Part shown: positions 59,870 to 64,000 of the stretch, in pieces | Layout: every line of letters starts with the position of its first letter | Position numbering within the stretch: position 1 is the first letter of the stretch | The notes under the pieces: generated by a model | The model's input: only the letters and a program-made list of their open reading frames with translations | Told to the model about the DNA's origin: nothing | Database searches by the model: none | Made by a program: the position numbers and the translations under genes | Source of the DNA: Bacillus sp. NTK071 | GTDB lineage: Bacteria; Bacillota; Bacilli; Bacillales; Guptibacillaceae | DNA: 64,000 bases | Direction: 5' to 3' | Assembly (NCBI RefSeq): GCF_017303315.1 | Contig: NZ_JAFKOI010000003.1 | Location: 1 to 64,000 of the forward strand

Positions 59870-60844
59870 TTATAAGCTTTGCATCGCTGTAATCAATGCT
59901 AGCTTGTACACATCTTCTTCGCTACATCCGCGTGATAGATCGTTAACCGGCTTATTCAGACCCTGAAGAACTGGGCCAACCGCTTCGTATCCACCGAGGC
60001 GTTGAACCATTTTGTATCCAATGTTACCTGCTTCAAGACTAGGGAACACAAATACGTTCGCTTCTCCTTTAAGTGGAGACTCAGGTGCCTTCTTCTGCGC
60101 CACTTCTGGTACGAAAGCAGCGTCGAATTGGAATTCGCCATCAATGACAAGATCAGGAGCCATTTCTTTAGCAATTCGCGTTGCTTCTTCTACTTTTTCA
60201 GTTTCAGGAGATTTCGCTGATCCTTTTGTAGAGAAGCTTAGCATCGCAACTTTCGGCTCAATACCAAACATTTTTGCCGTTTCCGCACTACTAAGTCCGA
60301 TTTCGGCTAGATCGTTGCTGTCAGGAGAAATATTAATCGCACAATCAGCGAACACATACTTCTCATCGCCTTTAACCATTACGAAAGCACCTGATGTTTT
60401 CTTGATGCCTTCTTTCGTTTTAATGATTTGTAGAGCTGGGCGTACTGTATCACCAGTTGAGTGTACAGCACCGCTCACAAGACCATCTGCTTTGCCAGTG
60501 TGAACAAGCATTGTACCAAAGTAGTTCACATTAAGAAGGATTTCTTGTGCTTGTTCAGTTGTTGCTTTGCCTTTACGACGTTCAACAAATGATTCCACAA
60601 GTGCGTCCATCTCTCCGTATGTTGCAGGGTCCATAATCACAAGATCACTGTGCAATTTAAGACTTAAGCTTGATGCCTTATCTTTAACAGCTTCTTCTCC
60701 GCCAATTACGATTGGTTTAAGAATACCATCTTCTGCAAGACGATTAGCTGCTGCTAGAACGCGCTCATCTGTCCCTTCAGGAAAAACGATTGTCGGGTAA
60801 CCTGATTTTACTTGGTCTTTCATGTTTGTAAATAGATCACTCAT
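59870..60844 (-). CDS. pta: Phosphate acetyltransferase
   Basis: Converts acetyl-CoA and phosphate to acetyl phosphate, the first step of overflow acetate formation. The product is 324 residues, the short single-domain type, with IVFPEGTDERVL, LVSGAVHSTGDTVRPALQ and ADCAINISPDS. The ATG at 60844 is six bases from GAGGTG; the GTG nine bases earlier overlaps that site. No convincing cre site was found upstream. Divergent from hemQ. Confidence 0.96.
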   Translation of the reverse strand: MSDLFTNMKDQVKSGYPTIVFPEGTDERVLAAANRLAEDGILKPIVIGGEEAVKDKASSLSLKLHSDLVIMDPATYGEMDALVESFVERRKGKATTEQAQEILLNVNYFGTMLVHTGKADGLVSGAVHSTGDTVRPALQIIKTKEGIKKTSGAFVMVKGDEKYVFADCAINISPDSNDLAEIGLSSAETAKMFGIEPKVAMLSFSTKGSAKSPETEKVEEATRIAKEMAPDLVIDGEFQFDAAFVPEVAQKKAPESPLKGEANVFVFPSLEAGNIGYKMVQRLGGYEAVGPVLQGLNKPVNDLSRGCSEEDVYKLALITAMQSL

Positions 60845-60974
60845 TGTATTCACCTCATTTATTTAATATCCATCCCTTACGATACTCCTTTTTCCCTTAA
60901 AACAAAAATAAATCCGGTAATGTAAACCTTTGCATACTAAAGTTCTATTTTTCTGACGATTAGACTTTAGATGG

Positions 60975-61170
60975 GAGTGAATTTCCGCTCCAGATGCTCG
61001 CTTTCCGCGGGGCGGGCGGTGAGCCTCCTCGGCACGCTTTAGGCGTGCCTGTGGGGTCTCACCTGTCCCGCTAGTCCCGCAGGAGTCGAGCATCTTCCGC
61101 TCCAATCAGCTAAGTGTGGCTCTTTTATACAAAACTTCTTTTAAAAACAACAATCATTTAAGAATTAGTC
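60975..61170 (+). repeat. Family-1 repeat, copy 12 (full core)
   Basis: AGATGCTCG (60992-61000) pairs with CGAGCATCT (61087-61095); GGTGAG (61018-61023) with CTCACC (61058-61063); and the tip GGCACGC (61031-61037) with GCGTGCC (61043-61049). Both arm and tip differ from copy 6 by paired changes. Between the divergent pta and hemQ. Confidence 0.88.
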
Positions 61171-61366
61171 TTTTATAGCCTCTTCAATGGAAAGGTTATT
61201 ACGAAATTGCCTCAAACTTATCCTGCACTATCCACCGCACAACAATACCGTTAAAAAATAACCCGCAATATTAAGTAAGTTAGAAACACTTCATCCACCT
61301 CAAGTTTCATGGAATCGTCATCCTCGATCGCTTTTAAAGAGGGAGAAGTATTGGTATAGTAGGTAG

Positions 61367-61538
61367 TGGAAAGTGAAACTTGGATAAGAGGGGCAGTTCT
61401 TTATCCTCCTCTTATGGTTAGTTGAACCAATCGGACCTTTAAGGGAAGTTGACCCGCACTTTAACGTCTTCATAAACCTGCGTAGGTGGGGTTTACTGCC
61501 ACTTAAGGGTGGGATAAACGATAAGGAGTGAATCAAAT
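61367..61538 (+). promoter_or_regulatory. Structured leader of hemQ
   Basis: A TATAGT (61355-61360) could be the -10. The following 170 bases can fold into several small hairpins: AAGAGG with CCTCTT (about 61385-61412), GGTT with AACC, and GTTTACTGCCAC with GGGTGGGATAAAC (61491-61519) just before the ribosome site AAGGAG. It does not match any riboswitch class I know. Confidence 0.4.
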
Positions 61539-62285
61539 ATGAATGAAGCAGCAGTAACTCTTGATGGCTGGTATTGCCTTCATGACTTCCGTAGCATGGA
61601 CTGGACAGCATGGAAACAGCTCTCAAGCAATGAACGTGAAGAAGCGATTAATGAGTTTCTTACTTTCCTTGAGAAATGGGAAGTAACAGCAGGACATAAG
61701 CAAGGTAGCCACGCTCTTTATTCCATCGTTGGTCAGAAAGCAGACTTTATGTTGATGCTCCTGCGCCCAACTATGGAAGAATTAAATGAAATCGAGAACG
61801 CTTTTAATAAAACAACATTCGCTGAATATACAATTCCGACTTACTCATACGTATCGGTTGTCGAACTCAGCAACTACATGGCTGGTAAAGACAGCGATCC
61901 TGATAACGACCCACGTATCCAGGCTCGTCTGAAGCCAGAATTAACAGAAGCTCCTTACGTTTGTTTCTACCCAATGAACAAGAAACGTGAAGGAAATGAT
62001 AACTGGTACATGCTTCCGATGGACGAGCGTCGTGACATGATGCGAAGCCATGGCCTAATCGGTCGTAGCTATGCTGGCAAAGTGAAACAGATCATTACTG
62101 GATCTGTTGGTTTCGATGATTGGGAATGGGGCGTTACACTATTCTCTGATGATGTCCTTCAATTTAAGAAGCTTGTCTACGAAATGCGTTTTGATGAAGT
62201 GAGTGCGCGCTTTGGTGAATTCGGTAGCTTCTACGTTGGAACTCATCTTCCGAAAGAACGTCTTACACAGTTTTTATATGTATAA
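61539..62285 (+). CDS. hemQ: Coproheme decarboxylase HemQ
   Basis: Last step of the coproporphyrin-dependent haem pathway of Gram-positive bacteria: oxidative removal of two carboxyl groups from coproheme. The 248-residue product has [13 protein letters not shown] at the N-terminus, the catalytic tyrosine in CFYPMNKKR and the haem-ligand histidine in [20 protein letters not shown] precedes the ATG. Position next to pta matches ywfI of B. subtilis. Confidence 0.96.
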   Translation: MNEAAVTLDGWYCLHDFRSMDWTAWKQLSSNEREEAINEFLTFLEKWEVTAGHKQGSHALYSIVGQKADFMLMLLRPTMEELNEIENAFNKTTFAEYTIPTYSYVSVVELSNYMAGKDSDPDNDPRIQARLKPELTEAPYVCFYPMNKKREGNDNWYMLPMDERRDMMRSHGLIGRSYAGKVKQIITGSVGFDDWEWGVTLFSDDVLQFKKLVYEMRFDEVSARFGEFGSFYVGTHLPKERLTQFLYV

Positions 62286-62292
62286 ATAGGTC

Positions 62293-62325
62293 ATCCCCTC
62301 TGAACATTTCGGAGGGGATTTTTTC
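62293..62325 (+). terminator. Terminator of hemQ
   Basis: ATCCCCTC and GAGGGGAT with an 11-base loop, then six T residues. Confidence 0.88.
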
Positions 62326-62415
62326 GTGTTTTTTTCAACATGTATTCCCCATTTGATATCTCACCTTCTTGTCATATTCCTTCATTCAGTACATAGAATG
62401 AGTTACGTAGAGCCA

Positions 62416-62444
62416 TGGCATTTTTAATACTTCTTGCATATGGT
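62416..62444 (+). promoter_or_regulatory. Possible sigma-E promoter of cwlJ-gerQ
   Basis: CATATGGT (62437-62444) fits the sigma-E -10 pattern CATANNNT; about 14 bases upstream, TGGCATT (62416-62422) is a poor -35. cwlJ and gerQ are sigma-E genes in B. subtilis. Confidence 0.4.
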
Positions 62445-62473
62445 ATTGGGCACAACTGAGAAGAGGTGTAGTT

Positions 62474-62905
62474 ATGGCGGTAATTCAAACGAATGAGAAT
62501 GATGTAAACCTTCTGGCACGTTTAATGAGAGCGGAGGCAGAAGGTGAAGGACAGCTAGGAATGCTGATGGTAGGAAATGTTGGCGTAAATCGAGTGAAGG
62601 TAAGATGTCTTGATTTCAAGAACATCAACTCGATGAACAACATGGTTTACCAGAATCCTGGTGGGTTTGAAGCTACGCAAAAGGGCTACTTCTATCAGAG
62701 AGCACGTGAAAAAGACAAACGTCTTGCACGAAAAGCAATTAAAGGGATGAAGTATGACCCGGCAAGTTACTCCCTTTGGTTCTTTAAACCAGGAGGCGCA
62801 TGTCCTGAACAGTGGTATAACCAGTGGAATGCTGGTCGTTTCAAATCACATTGTTTCTACAAGCCTACCGAAAGTGAATGCTCTGAGGTGTACAACAGCT
62901 ACTAA
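62474..62905 (+). CDS. cwlJ: Spore cortex-lytic enzyme CwlJ
   Basis: Cortex hydrolase that acts during germination, including by Ca-dipicolinate. The 143-residue product is the typical single SleB/CwlJ hydrolase domain without signal peptide or binding domain. RAEAEGEGQLGMLMVGNVGVNR contains the catalytic glutamate (RAEAEGE, Glu21). GAGGTG precedes the ATG. It is 23 bases upstream of gerQ, which CwlJ needs for its place in the spore coat. Confidence 0.95.
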   Translation: MAVIQTNENDVNLLARLMRAEAEGEGQLGMLMVGNVGVNRVKVRCLDFKNINSMNNMVYQNPGGFEATQKGYFYQRAREKDKRLARKAIKGMKYDPASYSLWFFKPGGACPEQWYNQWNAGRFKSHCFYKPTESECSEVYNSY

Positions 62906-62928
62906 GAGAAAGCTTAAGGAGGGTTAAG

Positions 62929-63384
62929 ATGAACAATCAATACTGGAATAAACCGGGTGCACAAAATCAGGGAGGCGGCTATCAGCAGATGGCACCACAG
63001 CAAGGACAGGGCGGACAGATGGGCCAATACCCATCAGGTTATCCTGGGCAAGGTCAGCAAGTTCAAGGTGCCATGACGCAGGGAGGAAGCCAGGGATTTC
63101 CCGGACAGCTACCTGTCGAGCAATCATACATTGAAAACATCTTACGCTTAAATCTAGGAAAAATCGCTACTGTTTACATGACATTTGAGAACAACGAGAA
63201 ATGGAATGCGAAAGTGTTTAAAGGGGTTGTGGAAGCAGCCGGAAGAGATCATATTATCCTATCCGATCCTCAAACCGGTAAACGCTATATCCTCCTTATG
63301 ATCTATCTTGATTACATTACATTTGATGAAGAGCTAGAATACAACTACCCTCTTCAGCAAATGGCGCAATATTCCCCTAGATAA
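62929..63384 (+). CDS. gerQ: Spore coat protein GerQ
   Basis: Inner coat protein required for CwlJ to be present in the spore. The 151-residue product has a Gln/Gly/Pro-rich first 60 residues and a conserved C-terminal domain (SYIENILRLNLGKIATVYMTF is too long to quote whole; key parts are ENILRLNLGK and IILSDPQTGKRYILL). The glutamine-rich part fits its known cross-linking by transglutaminase. It forms an operon with cwlJ. Confidence 0.95.
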   Translation: MNNQYWNKPGAQNQGGGYQQMAPQQGQGGQMGQYPSGYPGQGQQVQGAMTQGGSQGFPGQLPVEQSYIENILRLNLGKIATVYMTFENNEKWNAKVFKGVVEAAGRDHIILSDPQTGKRYILLMIYLDYITFDEELEYNYPLQQMAQYSPR

Positions 63385-63388
63385 TAGC

Positions 63389-63424
63389 CGAAAAGCTGCC
63401 GGAATTCCGGCAGCTTTTCGTTTT
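63389..63424. terminator. Terminator of cwlJ-gerQ
   Basis: A perfect 32-base palindrome at 63389-63420 (half CGAAAAGCTGCCGGAA) followed by TTTT. Confidence 0.9.
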
Positions 63425-63521
63425 GGCTAATATATTTAGAATTTGGCCAATATAATAAGATTTTAGCTAATATAATTGATTTTTGGACAATATCCTGAGA
63501 TTTCGGCCAATAAATCAACAG
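63422..63521 (+). repeat. 20-bp direct repeat array, 5 units
   Basis: Units of exactly 20 bases start at 63422, 63442, 63462, 63482 and 63502. Each begins TTTGGCTAATA, TTTGGCCAATA, TTTAGCTAATA, TTTGGACAATA or TTCGGCCAATA, followed by a variable nine-base part. It is the same unit as at 34247. It lies between the gerQ terminator and the convergent DUF423 gene. Confidence 0.85.
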
Positions 63522-63545
63522 CCTCGACACCGTTTGACAAATATC

Positions 63546-63565
63546 GGGTGGTGCCTGTCACCCGC
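63546..63565 (-). terminator. GTGACAGGCACC-type hairpin downstream of the DUF423 gene
   Basis: CGGGTG and CACCCG pair around GTGCCTGT. On the minus strand the arm reads GGGTGACAGGCACC, related to the motif at 26989. Lacks a T run, so its terminator function is doubtful. Confidence 0.4.
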
Positions 63566-63593
63566 GAATGCGCAAATGCACAAGCCGCGAACC

Positions 63594-63962
63594 CTACAGC
63601 TTAAACGCAGCGACAATCAGCAGAATCCACGCGGTAATAAACGCGACGCCACCAAGCGGTGTAATCGCTCCAAGGATTTTGATACCGCTTAAGCTCAGTA
63701 CGTACAAGCTACCCGAGAAGAGCACGATTCCAGCAAACATGAGCCAACCTGCCCATTGAATGAGTCCAGTTGACTGGATCTTATCGGCAGCAAGGGCAAT
63801 CCCGATTAAGCCGAGTGCATGGTACATATGGTATTGAACACCTGTTTTGAATGTTTCAAGCATTCTTTCTGACAATCTACTTTCTAAACCGTGCGCACCA
63901 AAAGCACCTAGTCCAACTGCAAGCGCAGCATTAATCGCACCGATGATTAAAAATAACTTCAT
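63594..63962 (-). CDS. ywdK: DUF423 family membrane protein YwdK
   Basis: 122-residue membrane protein with four predicted segments. It has the DUF423 signature GAFGAHGLESRLS near the N-terminus and YHMYHALGLIGI, and ends GGVAFITAWILLIVAAF. Function unknown. The start at 63962 is eight bases from GGAGGG; the frame runs on to 63998 without a better site. B. subtilis has ywdK next to gerQ (ywdL). Confidence 0.9.
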   Translation of the reverse strand: MKLFLIIGAINAALAVGLGAFGAHGLESRLSERMLETFKTGVQYHMYHALGLIGIALAADKIQSTGLIQWAGWLMFAGIVLFSGSLYVLSLSGIKILGAITPLGGVAFITAWILLIVAAFKL

Positions 63963-64000
63963 CTCGTCATCCCTCCATCTCAATCTACTTCCCATCATAG

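Noticed and set aside
60863-61105. 80-codon frame over family-1 copy 12
   Set aside because: It is a translation of the repeat; parallel frames with the same AHRPPRGKRA-like residues occur over copies 6 (26757-27023), 7 (27801-28028) and 9 (47010-47198). No ribosome sites fit.

Overview
The window is a stretch of chromosome from an endospore-forming member of the Bacillaceae. Three things point to this: a gene order that follows the Bacillus subtilis ywl-ywj-ywi-ywh-ywf block almost gene for gene, sporulation and germination genes (spoIIR, spo0F, pbpG, cwlJ, gerQ), and AGGAGG-type ribosome binding sites with sigma-A, sigma-H and sigma-E-like promoters. No rRNA, tRNA or CRISPR array was seen. 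HflK/HflC, a secreted lamin-tail protein and an IcmF operon set it apart from B. subtilis itself. Family assignments and comparisons with B. subtilis are from memory, not from a search.

Layout. 1-234: end of an IS4/IS231-type insertion sequence, cut by the window edge. 331-5419: glyA, ywlG, rpiB, ywlE (with an unusual insertion), then hflK-hflC. 5732-15361: secreted lamin-tail protein, mntP, a DUF2533 gene, ywlC with a cluster of DnaA boxes, a GNAT gene, spoIIR, prmC, prfA, a CoA-disulfide-reductase-like flavoenzyme and a small lipoprotein. 15752-27620: tdk, rpmE, rho, glpX, murA, a transaldolase-like gene, fba, spo0F, ywjG, pyrG, rpoE. 28191-39800: one long minus-strand operon for acyl-CoA breakdown (fadF, thiolase, 3-hydroxybutyryl-CoA dehydrogenase, two acyl-CoA dehydrogenases, meaB, a TetR regulator, icmF). 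40039-50551: cardiolipin synthase, uvsE, a small XapX gene, argS, a DUF1934 gene, speE-speB, uppP, pbpG, a DUF2164 gene. 50957-63962: ywhD, a PurR-controlled purine permease, an HDOD/EAL-like protein, a membrane protein, ywgA, ywfO, a dicarboxylate/cation symporter, lipL, pta, hemQ, cwlJ-gerQ and a DUF423 gene.

How genes work together. fadF to icmF form a fatty and branched-chain acyl-CoA pathway, probably repressed by the TetR protein encoded in the operon and by CcpA; a palindrome and cre-like sites lie at its promoter. speE and speB belong to polyamine synthesis. cwlJ and gerQ form a spore cortex-lysis pair. glyA and the purine permease both carry PurR-type boxes. The transaldolase-like gene, fba, glpX, pta and pyrG are central metabolism.

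The most unusual content is non-coding. The intergenic regions hold at least four dispersed repeat families: (1) twelve copies of a GC-rich nested palindrome with AT-rich flanks ending in imperfect terminal inverted repeats, whose stems vary by compensated changes; (2) two copies of a multi-hairpin element bounded by GATTTTTGGCTCATT, with different but internally paired stems; (3) a nested hairpin element with truncated tandem second copies; (4) 20-bp direct repeats in two separate arrays. No defence system or other exotic gene cluster was found.
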